Assembly: GCA_016790285.1 (NCBI GenBank)
Contig: JAEUPJ010000029.1
Span: 17,995-81,994 of the forward strand
DNA: 64,000 nucleotides
Source: Roseateles sp.
GTDB lineage: Bacteria > Pseudomonadota > Gammaproteobacteria > Burkholderiales > Burkholderiaceae_C
Reading direction: 5' to 3'
Of the stretch, positions 8,992 through 17,474 are shown in pieces. Each line of letters opens with the position of its first letter. Positions within the stretch are counted from its first letter, which is position 1. The notes under the pieces were generated by a model. It saw nothing but the letters and a program-made list of their open reading frames with translations. It was not told the DNA's origin and searched no databases. A program made the position numbers and the translations under genes.

Positions 8992-11205
8992 ATGCAAGAG
9001 ACACCCGCCGCCGACGACGACCTGCTCGAACTGCTCGACGAGCCTGAGCATGCCGACGGTGACCATCGCCTGGGTGACCGGCCCTGGCGCATCCTGATCG
9101 TCGACGACGACGGTGACGTCCACAAGGCCACCGAGCTGGCCATGCAGGGCCTCACCGTCGAAGGCCAGCCCCTCGTCTTCCTGCACGCCTCCTCCGCCGC
9201 CCAGGCGCGCCAGCTGCTCGCCAGCGAGGACGACCTCGCCGTCGTGCTGCTGGATGTCGTCATGGAGAGCGAGGACGCCGGCCTGCAGCTCGTGCGCCAC
9301 ATCCGCGACGAACTCCGGCTCAACGCCGTGCGCATCGTGCTGCGCACCGGGCAGCCCGGCTATGCACCCGAGATCGAGACGGTGCAGGCCTACGACATCA
9401 ACGACTACAAGACCAAGTCCGAGCTGACCCGCACGCGGCTCTACACGGTGCTGACCGCCGCGGTGCGCTCCTACCGCCAGATCTGCGCGCTGGAGGCCAA
9501 CCGCCGCGGGCTGGAGATGATCGTCGAGAGCAGCACGTCGCTGTCGCGCATGCGCGGGCTTTCGCGCTTTGCCGAAGGGGTCGTCACGCAGCTGTGCGCA
9601 CTGCTGGGCATCCTGCCCGAGGGCTTGGTGTGCGCCCAGGTCGGCGGCGAGGACGGCGACGAGGTGCGCATCGTCGCCGCCGCGGGCCAATACAGCGGGC
9701 TCATCGACCGGCCACTGTCGCAGGTCAAGATCGCCGCCGTGCGCGAGCGCCTGGAGCGCTGCCTGCGCGAGCACCAGAACCTCTACGACGACGGCACCTG
9801 CCTGTACTTCGGCATGGGGCAGGGCCGTGCGATGGCCGCGCTCGTGGACGTCGGCCGCGAGCTCGACGAACTGGATCAGCAGCTGCTGCGCGCCTTCTGC
9901 TCCAACATCGCGGTCGGCTTCGAGAACGTGGTGCTCTACAGCCAGCTGCTCGACCAGGCCTACAACGACCCGCTGCTGCGCCTGCCCAACCGCAACCGCT
10001 TCGTCGAGCTGCTCGACAAGAACCTCAAGGACCCCGCCGGTGTCACGCTCGCGCTGATCGACATCGACGACTTCTCCGACATCAACGACGCCTTCGGCCA
10101 CCACTTCGGCGACCAGGTCCTGCAGGCCGTCGTGCACCGCATGGCCGAGATGCTCGGCCTGAACACCGCCATGGCGCGCGTGGGTGCCGACACTTTCGGC
10201 GTGCTGGGCGAGCACGCCAAGGTCTGCCCGGAAAGCGTGCAGGCCGTGTTCGCCGAGCCCTTCATCGTGGCCGGCGAGCGGCTGCAGCTGTCGGCCACCA
10301 CCGGCCTCGTGCGGCTGGGCGAGTCCAAGGCGGTCGGCTCCGAGCTGCTGCTGGACGCCCAGATCGCCCTCAAGCGCGCCAAGCAGCAGCAGCGCGGCTC
10401 ATCTCAGTACTTCTCGGCCGCCATGGGCAGCGACGCGCGCGAGCGCTTCAAGCTGCTCAAGGGCCTGCGCACCGGCTTCGAGGAGAGCCAGCTCTTCGTC
10501 GTCTACCAGCCCCAGGTGCACCTGGAAACCGGCCGCATCGCCGGCGCCGAGGCGCTGCTGCGCTGGCGCACGGTGGACGGCCGCTTCGTGCCGCCCGACC
10601 AGTTCATCCCGCTGGCCGAGCAGAGTGGCCTGATCATCCCGATCGGCGAGTTCGTCATGCGCACGGCCTGCAACCAGTTGCGCAAGCTGCGCAGCCTCGG
10701 GCACACGGACTTCCGCATGGCCGTCAACGTGTCCATGGCGCAGTTCCGCCATCCCGGCTTCATCGACATGCTCGCGCGCTCGCTGCAGGACTGCGACGTG
10801 CAGGGGCAGAACATCGAGCTCGAGATCACCGAGTCCATGGCCATGGAAGACGCCGACCTCGTGCTGCGCGTGCTGGCCGACATCAAGCAGCTCGGCTTCA
10901 GCGTGGCCATCGACGACTTCGGTACCGGCTTCTCCAGCTTGAGCCAGCTGCGCCAGCTGCAGGTGGACCGCCTCAAGATCGACCGTGCCTTCGTGCAGGA
11001 GGCGCAATCCTCCACCGCCGGCTCCACCATCGCGCAGATGGTCGTCAACCTCGGCCGGGGGCTCGGCCTGACGGTCATCGCCGAAGGCATCGAGACCGAG
11101 GAGCAGCGCCAGTACCTCATCGGGCTGGGCTGCCACGAAGGCCAGGGCTGGCTGTTCGCCAAGCCCATGCCGGCCGAGCAGCTCGAAGCCTGGATGCCGC
11201 GCTGA
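8992..11205 (+). CDS. Response regulator with degenerate GGDEF and intact EAL (c-di-GMP phosphodiesterase)
   Basis: 737 residues: receiver domain (about 33-150, phospho-acceptor D88), a DUF3369-like sensory segment (150-320), GGDEF (about 325-470) and EAL (about 490-737). The GGDEF site reads GADTF at 398-402, so cyclase activity is unlikely. The EAL domain keeps EAL (520-522), NVS, ELEITES, DDFGTGFSSL, the Lys of DRLKIDRAF and EGIETEEQ, the residues needed for metal binding and c-di-GMP hydrolysis. The protein probably lowers c-di-GMP when phosphorylated. Its cognate kinase is not adjacent. It ends seven bases from the convergent response regulator gene. Confidence 0.88.
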   Translation: MQETPAADDDLLELLDEPEHADGDHRLGDRPWRILIVDDDGDVHKATELAMQGLTVEGQPLVFLHASSAAQARQLLASEDDLAVVLLDVVMESEDAGLQLVRHIRDELRLNAVRIVLRTGQPGYAPEIETVQAYDINDYKTKSELTRTRLYTVLTAAVRSYRQICALEANRRGLEMIVESSTSLSRMRGLSRFAEGVVTQLCALLGILPEGLVCAQVGGEDGDEVRIVAAAGQYSGLIDRPLSQVKIAAVRERLERCLREHQNLYDDGTCLYFGMGQGRAMAALVDVGRELDELDQQLLRAFCSNIAVGFENVVLYSQLLDQAYNDPLLRLPNRNRFVELLDKNLKDPAGVTLALIDIDDFSDINDAFGHHFGDQVLQAVVHRMAEMLGLNTAMARVGADTFGVLGEHAKVCPESVQAVFAEPFIVAGERLQLSATTGLVRLGESKAVGSELLLDAQIALKRAKQQQRGSSQYFSAAMGSDARERFKLLKGLRTGFEESQLFVVYQPQVHLETGRIAGAEALLRWRTVDGRFVPPDQFIPLAEQSGLIIPIGEFVMRTACNQLRKLRSLGHTDFRMAVNVSMAQFRHPGFIDMLARSLQDCDVQGQNIELEITESMAMEDADLVLRVLADIKQLGFSVAIDDFGTGFSSLSQLRQLQVDRLKIDRAFVQEAQSSTAGSTIAQMVVNLGRGLGLTVIAEGIETEEQRQYLIGLGCHEGQGWLFAKPMPAEQLEAWMPR

Positions 11206-11212
11206 GCCGGCC

Positions 11213-11920
11213 TCAGGCCGCCGCGGGCTCCAGCCGGTAGCCCATACCGCGAACGGTCTGGATGAGCGGGCGGGGGTGGCCCTCGTCGATCTTGGCGCGC
11301 AACCGCCGGATGAACACGTCCACGACGTTGGTCAGCGGGTCTTCGTGCGTGCCCCAGACCGTGGCCAGGATGCGCTCGCGGCTGAACAGCCGCCCCGGCG
11401 CGCTCATCAGGAGCTCCAGCAGCGCCAGCTCGCGCGCTGTCAGCGACAGCGCCCGGCCCCCGCGACTGGCTCGCATCTGGCTGCGGTCGAAGACGAGGTC
11501 GTCCACGACCAGCTGCGCCGCACGCACGGGCCGCAGGCCTCGACCGCGCCTTGCCAAGGCCTCGATGCGCGCGAGCAGCTCCTCGAACTCGAAGGGCTTG
11601 ACGAGGTAGTCGTCGGCGCCGGTGCGCAGGCCCGTGACGCGGTCCTCCAGTGTGCCCAGCGCCGTCAGCATCAGCACCGGCAGGCCGACGCCGGCGGCGC
11701 GCAGCGTCTGGCAGACCTCCAGGCCATTCATGCCCGGCAGCATCAGGTCCAGCAGCAGCAGGGCATCGTCGGCTTCGGCCGCGTTGCCCCAGGCGTCCTG
11801 GGCCGCCGCGAGGGCCTCGGGGCCGGTGCGTGCGAGCTGCACGTGGTAGCCCTCGGCGCGCAGGCCGCGTTCCAGGAAGGCGGCAATGCGTGCATCGTCC
11901 TCCGCCACGATGAGCTTCAT
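11213..11920 (-). CDS. OmpR-family response regulator
   Basis: 235 residues: receiver domain with acidic pocket EDD at 7-9, phospho-acceptor D58, T86 and K108, then a winged-helix DNA-binding domain (about 135-232) ending in TVRGMGYRLEP. The start overlaps the sensor kinase stop (ATGA), so kinase and regulator are coupled, kinase first. Phased repeats upstream of the kinase gene (13554-13636) are candidate sites for autoregulation. Confidence 0.92.
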   Translation of the reverse strand: MKLIVAEDDARIAAFLERGLRAEGYHVQLARTGPEALAAAQDAWGNAAEADDALLLLDLMLPGMNGLEVCQTLRAAGVGLPVLMLTALGTLEDRVTGLRTGADDYLVKPFEFEELLARIEALARRGRGLRPVRAAQLVVDDLVFDRSQMRASRGGRALSLTARELALLELLMSAPGRLFSRERILATVWGTHEDPLTNVVDVFIRRLRAKIDEGHPRPLIQTVRGMGYRLEPAAA

Positions 11921-13527
11921 GCGACCCCTCCCGCGGCCAGGGGCAGGGTGAGCGTGGCCACCGCGCCGCCGCCGGGGCGGGGTGCCAGGCTCACGTCGCC
12001 GTCGTGGCCCCGCGCCAGCGCCTGCGCGATGGCCAGGCCCAGGCCGCTGCCATCGGCGCGGTGGCGCCGCGCACGCTCGCTGCGCCAGCGGTGCTCGAAC
12101 ACGCGCGTGCGGTCCTCCGGCGTCAGGCCGATGCCCTCGTCCTCGATGCGCACCTCGGCGCGGCCGGGGCCATCGCCTGCCACCTGGACCGACACGCGCA
12201 CGGCGCCGCCGGGGTGGGAGTAGCGCACCGCGTTGTCCAGCAGCGCCATCAGCAGCTGCCGCAGGCGCTGCGCGTCGCCCAGCAGCGGCAAGGCGCGCAG
12301 CGGGATCTCCGCGTCCGCCAGCGTCACGCCATGCGCAGCCGCCAGCGCCTGCGCCTGCTCCACGGCCTGGGCCAGGGGTTCGCCGAGGTCGAGCGGCACG
12401 CGCCGGATGTCCACCGACTCGATGTCGCTGCGCGCCACGGTGAGCAGGTCGTCGATGACCCGTCCGAGCTGGCCGGCCGTGTCGGCGATGCGCCGCAGCG
12501 CGCCCTGGTACTCGTCCACCGGCTTGTCGCGCCCGCGCAGCGTCACTTCGGCTTCGCCGCGGATGACGGTCGTGGGCGTGCGCAGCTCGTGGCTGATGTC
12601 GGCGAACAGCCGCCGGCGTCGTTCTTCGGCCGCCTGCAGGGCCTGCAAGGCCTCGCTGAGCTGCTGCGTGCGGGCGGCCACCTGCTGCTCGAGGTCCTGC
12701 CGCGTGCGCGCGTCACGCTCGCGGTGGGCGGAGAGTTCGGCCGCCATCGCGTTGACGCTGCCGGCCAGCAGTGCGAACTCATCGCGCCCCTGCAGCGGGA
12801 TGCGGTGCTCCAGCTCGCCGCGTTGCAGCGCCACCGCGGCGTCGCGCAGGGCGGCCAGTGGCCGGCGCAGGGCGCGGGCGAAGTACAGGGCCAGGGCCAG
12901 CGCCAGGGCGCCGAGCGTGGCGGCAGCGGCCATCCACAACGTGCGCATGCGTGCCATGGCGCGGTCGGTGTCGTCGCGCTTTTCCCGCACCGATTCGGCC
13001 TCGCGGGCCGTGCTCTCGGCCAGCAGCCGGCGCAGGTCGCGGCCCTGGGCCATGTCGAAGTGTTCGCTGGCCGCCGCCCACAGTACGGCAGCGTCGGTGC
13101 CGCTGGCGGGCACCGGGTGTGCGCTCAGTTGCGGCACCAGGGTGTCGAGCTTCTCGTGCAGCACGGCGAGTGCATCACGCCGCTGCAGCTGGCGCTCCCG
13201 GGCGCGCGGGCGGTCGTCCAGCGTGACGGCGCGCGCGGCGAGCTGGTCCAGCCGCTCCAGCGTTGCGCGCATCGACGCCGCCAGCGCCTGCAGCTCCGAC
13301 AGCTCCGCGCCGGCACCGAACTCGCGTTGCGCGGCCCAGGCCCGCAGCCGCTGCTTGTCCGCCGAGAGCTGGGCGAAGCCGAGCTGGATGTCCGCCGCCA
13401 CGCGCCCGCGCAGCACCTGGTGCTCGGCCACACGCACCGACCACAGCGCCAGCGCGCACTCGGCCACGGCGGCGGCAGCCAGGAAGATGAGGGCCCAGGT
13501 CAGGCGGCGTCCGAACATGGCGGGCAT
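11917..13527 (-). CDS. Sensor histidine kinase
   Basis: 536 residues from the ATG at 13527; an in-frame GTG at 13575 is less likely and an ATG at 13518 is also possible. The order is a first membrane helix (about 8-28), a periplasmic helical sensor (30-195), a second membrane helix, HAMP, and a HisKA box with ISHELRTP (H313). The ATPase domain has NAVRYS, EDEGIGL and GSGLGLAI. It phosphorylates the coupled OmpR-type regulator. The signal is unknown; the neighbouring secreted NTF2-like gene shares the divergent promoter region and could be a target. Confidence 0.9.
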   Translation of the reverse strand: MPAMFGRRLTWALIFLAAAAVAECALALWSVRVAEHQVLRGRVAADIQLGFAQLSADKQRLRAWAAQREFGAGAELSELQALAASMRATLERLDQLAARAVTLDDRPRARERQLQRRDALAVLHEKLDTLVPQLSAHPVPASGTDAAVLWAAASEHFDMAQGRDLRRLLAESTAREAESVREKRDDTDRAMARMRTLWMAAAATLGALALALALYFARALRRPLAALRDAAVALQRGELEHRIPLQGRDEFALLAGSVNAMAAELSAHRERDARTRQDLEQQVAARTQQLSEALQALQAAEERRRRLFADISHELRTPTTVIRGEAEVTLRGRDKPVDEYQGALRRIADTAGQLGRVIDDLLTVARSDIESVDIRRVPLDLGEPLAQAVEQAQALAAAHGVTLADAEIPLRALPLLGDAQRLRQLLMALLDNAVRYSHPGGAVRVSVQVAGDGPGRAEVRIEDEGIGLTPEDRTRVFEHRWRSERARRHRADGSGLGLAIAQALARGHDGDVSLAPRPGGGAVATLTLPLAAGGVA

Positions 13528-13553
13528 TGTGATGGCGGGGTGGTGCCGCGCGC

Positions 13554-13636
13554 ATGAACGCCAGATGAACGACACATGCGCGGCCGTTCATGCATTCGTC
13601 AGGCGCGGCTCATGCAGGGGCCACTGCCGGTTCATG
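13554..13636. promoter_or_regulatory. 11/22-base phased ATGAAC / TTCATG repeats, candidate OmpR-type operator
   Basis: ATGAAC occurs at 13554 and 13565, with a partial ATGCGC at 13576, each 11 bases apart. The complementary form TTCATG or CTCATG begins at 13587, 13609 and 13631, each 22 bases apart. One- and two-turn spacing is what tandem OmpR-family monomers use. The array lies between the divergent kinase gene and the secreted-protein gene. Confidence 0.5.
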
Positions 13637-13698
13637 GCCGGGCGGCCCAATGACGTCACGGCGCAAGCGGCGCCGCCACCTTCCAAGGAGTCTTTTCA

Positions 13699-14262
13699 AT
13701 GAAGAAGTCGCTGTCCCTGCTCGCCCTGCCCGCCGCCCTGCTGACGGCCAGCCTGCCTGCCCTGGCCGACGTGCCGGTGGCCAACCGCGCCATCACGCAG
13801 GCCGAGGTGCTGGCCGCGCAGAACGGCTGGTGCAAGGCGCTGCTGGACATCGGTGCGGCGCACGCCAGCGGCGGCCAGGCCGCGGCCAAGGCCCTGGCCG
13901 AGAAAGTCATCGACACGGCCTACGGCTACCAGCTCGGCCCCGTGCTCTTCAAGCCGACGCTGACCGTGGCGCCGCAGACCTTCCGCACCACGCGTGCCGG
14001 GGCCCTGGCCTACTTCGTCGGCGGCGACCCCGCGTTCCCGAAGGACGAGGGCTTCGCACTGAAGGGCTGGACGCGCTGCGAGGTCAGCAACAGTGCCGTG
14101 TTCATCGCGGGCGACTCGGCCAGCACGCAGGGCAATGTCAGCTTCACCGGCAAGGACGGCAAGGTCACGACGGTGGACAAGACCTGGAGCTACGTCAAGG
14201 ACGACGCCGGCCGCCTGCGCATCGTGGTGCACCACTCCTCGCTGCCGTACGCGCCCCGCTGA
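13699..14262 (+). CDS. Secreted SnoaL/NTF2-like protein
   Basis: 187 residues with a clear Sec signal peptide (MKKSLSLLALPAALLTASLPALA, cut near 24). The mature part has the length and pattern of an NTF2/SnoaL-like domain: an N-terminal helix with AQNGWCKALLDIG and a C-terminal strand HHSSLPYAP like that of CaMKII-association-type domains. Relatives are sometimes named phosphoribosyl-AMP cyclohydrolase, which I consider an error because no HisI zinc motif is present. An AAGGAG site precedes the ATG. Likely periplasmic; ligand unknown. It may be controlled by the divergent two-component system. Confidence 0.7.
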   Translation: MKKSLSLLALPAALLTASLPALADVPVANRAITQAEVLAAQNGWCKALLDIGAAHASGGQAAAKALAEKVIDTAYGYQLGPVLFKPTLTVAPQTFRTTRAGALAYFVGGDPAFPKDEGFALKGWTRCEVSNSAVFIAGDSASTQGNVSFTGKDGKVTTVDKTWSYVKDDAGRLRIVVHHSSLPYAPR

Positions 14263-14339
14263 GACCTGGCCTGCGGCTCGCCGCGAGGCCCGTGCGCCGC
14301 CTAAACTGCGCCGTCGATCCACGACAGCCAGGAGCGTCC

Positions 14340-15557
14340 ATGAGCCTTGCGAAGATCCTCGTCGCCCAGGGGGGCGGCCCGACCGCCGTCATCAACCAGA
14401 GCCTGGTGGGCGTCGTGCTCGAAGCGCGCCGCCAGCCGGGCGTGGGGCGGGTCTACGGTGCGCGCCACGGCGTGCGTGGCATCGTCAACGAGGACTTCGT
14501 CGACCTGACCCAGGAGACGAGCCACAACCTCGAACTCGTGGCCGGCACACCCGCCTCGGCGCTGGGCTCCACGCGCGACAAGCCCGATGCGGCCTACTGC
14601 CACGAGATCTTCACGGTGCTCCAGGCGCACGAGATCACGCACTTCTTCTACATCGGGGGCAACGACTCCTCCGACACCGTGCGCATCGTCTCGGAAGAGG
14701 CGCAGGCGGCCGGCTACCCGCTGCGCTGCATCCACATCCCCAAGACCATCGACAACGACCTGGTGGGCAACGACCACACGCCGGGCTATGCGTCCGCGGC
14801 GCGCTTCGTCGCCCAGGCCTTTGCCGGCGCCAACCTCGACAACGCAGCCCTGCCCGGCGTCTATGTCGGCGTGGTCATGGGCCGCCACGCCGGCTTCCTG
14901 ACGGCCGCTTCAGCGCTGGGCAAGAAGTTCGACGATGACGGCCCGCACCTCATCTACCTGCCCGAGCGCGACTTCGACAACGAGCGCTTCCTGCGCGACG
15001 TGAAAGCCACGCACGAGCGCTACGGCCGCTGTGTCATCGCCGTCAGCGAGGGCATCCATGACGCCTCGGGCACGCCCATGCTCTCCAAGCTGGCCGGCGA
15101 CCTGGAGCGCGATGCCCACGGTAACGTGCAGCTCAGCGGCACCGGCGCGCTGGCCGACCTGCTGTGCGAGGAGATCAAGGCCAAACTCGGCATCAAGCGC
15201 GTGCGCGGCGACACCTTCGGCTATCTGCAGCGCAGCTTTCTCGGCTGCGTGAGCGACGTCGACCAGCGCGAGGCCCGCGAGGTGGGCGAGAAGGCCGTGC
15301 AGTACGCCTTCCACGGCGACCGCGACGGCTCGGTCGCCATCCAGCGCGTGGGCTACTACTCGGTGGACTACGCGCTGCTGCCGCTGGCCGCCGTGGCCGG
15401 CAAGACGCGCACGATGGAAGACCACTTCATCAACGACGCCGGCACCGACGTGACCGACGCCTTCCGCCTGTACCTGCGCCCGCTGCTGGGCTCGGGCATG
15501 CCGGATGCGTTCCGGCTGCGGCCCAACCCGGTGCCGAAGGTGTTGAACCGCGGCTGA
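14340..15557 (+). CDS. pfp: 6-phosphofructokinase, PPi-dependent type
   Basis: 405 residues. It phosphorylates fructose 6-phosphate at C1. The fold motifs are GGGPTAVIN (11-19), GGNDS (106-110), PKTIDND (134-140) and MGRHAGF. In this family Lys in PKTIDND (K135) together with Asp in the GGND position (D109) marks pyrophosphate use, whereas ATP enzymes carry Gly at both; the catalytic Asp residues of TIDND are present. PPi use makes the step reversible and is common in Burkholderiales that lack ATP-PfkA. The ATG at 14340 is preceded by CAGGAG. Confidence 0.88.
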   Translation: MSLAKILVAQGGGPTAVINQSLVGVVLEARRQPGVGRVYGARHGVRGIVNEDFVDLTQETSHNLELVAGTPASALGSTRDKPDAAYCHEIFTVLQAHEITHFFYIGGNDSSDTVRIVSEEAQAAGYPLRCIHIPKTIDNDLVGNDHTPGYASAARFVAQAFAGANLDNAALPGVYVGVVMGRHAGFLTAASALGKKFDDDGPHLIYLPERDFDNERFLRDVKATHERYGRCVIAVSEGIHDASGTPMLSKLAGDLERDAHGNVQLSGTGALADLLCEEIKAKLGIKRVRGDTFGYLQRSFLGCVSDVDQREAREVGEKAVQYAFHGDRDGSVAIQRVGYYSVDYALLPLAAVAGKTRTMEDHFINDAGTDVTDAFRLYLRPLLGSGMPDAFRLRPNPVPKVLNRG

Positions 15558-15569
15558 GCGGCGGGCGAG

Positions 15570-17387
15570 TTACCGTTCGCCCACGAACATCCAGCGCCCC
15601 ATCAGGCTGCCACCGCCCGCGCCGACGAAAGCGCCGAAATGCGTCGTCTGCGCGTGGTGGACGGCGCCTGAAAAGCACGGCCGCTCCTTGACGAACTGCC
15701 CGTCCTGGTAGGCGCCGGGCAGCCAATCACCCTGCAGCACCCCCTGGAAGAGCCGGGGCTGGGTGCTGGCATTGAGTTGTGCGGTCAGGCCGCAGACGCC
15801 GAGCGTGCCGGTATTCGCCGCCAGGAAGACGAAGTTGGGAAGCCCTGGAAAAAGCGAGGCAGACACGCGGGTGACGTCCGACGACGTGTCGATGCTGGCC
15901 AAAGTGGGCGTCGAGACGCCGCTGGCGCTCTCGAAGGTGGCCTCGTGAAGCAGCGACTCGAACGTGCGGAACGGATAGCCCGAGCCGCTGGGCAGGGCGA
16001 TCCAGAACTCGCTGGCCCCTGTCGCGGCATTGCGCGTCGACGAGATGAGGATGGGCCCGTCCGGCGTGCGGGCGGCCCGCAAGCGCATGACCTTGTCCTT
16101 CGCGACCAGCTCGACCTCACTGCCCACCAGGGCGGCCTCGAAGCGGCTCAAGCGCGCCGCCGGGCATTGCTCGAACGGCAGCGGTGCGTCGGGCAGGCAC
16201 AGCTGCAGGACACCGGCCTGGAAGCGCGCCGAGCCGACGTAGGCGCCCGTGGGCCGGCCCGTCGCATCGGCGCGCGACCCCAGCACGTTGAAGGTGAAGC
16301 CGTCGAGCTCCTGCAGTTGCGTGACGAGCTGGCGCGGGGCGAGGTAGGGCTTGCGCACGCCGCCGATGTCCAGCCCCAGCAGCATCACGGGGCTCCAGAA
16401 GCTGATGGTGCCCCGGCCCCACGCCGGCGTCACGCTGCCGGGCGCGCCCAGGACGCCTTGGCCCGTGACGTCGACCGAGACCTCCACCCGGTAGTCCAGG
16501 CCGGGCGCCATCACCCTCAACGGCGCTGTAGAGCCGATGCTGAGCCGGTAGTCGCGGCCTTCCAGGTCGGTCATGAAGAGATGCTCGGTGCTGGCTTGGC
16601 CGCTGCGTGCGGAGTCGTTGCCGGGATCCGGGTCGCCTGCTGCCGCGATGCGGGCGACAACACCCCTCAGGCGGGGATCAGCCGCATCCGCCTTCACGCG
16701 CAGCCGCAGCGAGCCCCCCGCGGGGACCCGGGGCAGCTTCATCGTCTCAGCCAGCGTGGCAGGGCAGAGGGCGCCCCCCGTGGCCGTGCAGCCGGCGATC
16801 TGCAAGGTCTGCGGAGATGCAGAGAGCAGCTCCCACGTCGCGTCGGTCGCGTCGTCCGGGCCCTGGTTGGTCAGCGTGACCTCGTGGACGAAGGCTTCGT
16901 CGGGCGCGCCGACCGTGACGGCCAGGTCTGCGACGTAGGCCGTCAGGTCCTGGCGCCACACACCGCTCAGCCCGGTCGCGCTGAACTGCCAGTCGTTGCG
17001 CACCGCGCCGCGGTAGCCCGGCTTGACGCGCAGGGGCTGGCGCAGCACCACGCTGGCGCCCGCCGGGATCTCGGCAATGTCCACGCCGCCGTCGCTGCGC
17101 GGCGTGCAGCCGGCAGATTCGCAGGCCAGCGGCAGCTGCAGCACCTGGGCGTCCGGGCTCGCTACGGACACGACCACGGCCCGGGCGCTCGCATCGCCCG
17201 TATTGCGTACCTCGATGCGCTGGGCGTGCACCACGCCGCTCGGTGCGCGGCTCGCATCGTCCGCCGCGGCGGTGATCTGCAGCCGAGCTGTCGGCATGGG
17301 TGCGGGCGTGCTGGCGCCGCCGCTGCCACCGCATCCGCTCAGTGCGCCACCGACGACACAAGCGAGTGCAATTCCAATCCGCCTCAT
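15570..17387 (-). CDS. Secreted lipoprotein with CARDB/DUF11-like repeats, function unknown
   Basis: 605 residues. The lipoprotein signal ends in lipobox L-S-G-C with C19 the lipidated residue, followed by a Gly/Ser-rich spacer. Two beta-sandwich repeats of DUF11/CARDB type are suggested by RIEVRNTGDASARAVVV (about 60) and EVTLTNQGPDDATDATW (about 170), each followed by a Cys pair. The C-terminal 300 residues are unrecognised. Probably outer-membrane anchored. It converges on the phosphofructokinase gene, 12 bases apart. Confidence 0.7.
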   Translation of the reverse strand: MRRIGIALACVVGGALSGCGGSGGASTPAPMPTARLQITAAADDASRAPSGVVHAQRIEVRNTGDASARAVVVSVASPDAQVLQLPLACESAGCTPRSDGGVDIAEIPAGASVVLRQPLRVKPGYRGAVRNDWQFSATGLSGVWRQDLTAYVADLAVTVGAPDEAFVHEVTLTNQGPDDATDATWELLSASPQTLQIAGCTATGGALCPATLAETMKLPRVPAGGSLRLRVKADAADPRLRGVVARIAAAGDPDPGNDSARSGQASTEHLFMTDLEGRDYRLSIGSTAPLRVMAPGLDYRVEVSVDVTGQGVLGAPGSVTPAWGRGTISFWSPVMLLGLDIGGVRKPYLAPRQLVTQLQELDGFTFNVLGSRADATGRPTGAYVGSARFQAGVLQLCLPDAPLPFEQCPAARLSRFEAALVGSEVELVAKDKVMRLRAARTPDGPILISSTRNAATGASEFWIALPSGSGYPFRTFESLLHEATFESASGVSTPTLASIDTSSDVTRVSASLFPGLPNFVFLAANTGTLGVCGLTAQLNASTQPRLFQGVLQGDWLPGAYQDGQFVKERPCFSGAVHHAQTTHFGAFVGAGGGSLMGRWMFVGER

Positions 17388-17474
17388 CTCTTTTTCTCCC
17401 TGAACGGGAAGCTTAGCCCAGGGCCTGGGCGCGCCCCACCCGTACGCAGGCGTGCGTGTGGGTCCGGGCCTGCC

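Noticed and set aside
13699-14262. Annotation as phosphoribosyl-AMP cyclohydrolase
   Set aside because: There is a signal peptide and no HisI zinc or catalytic motif; NTF2-like fold is the better reading.
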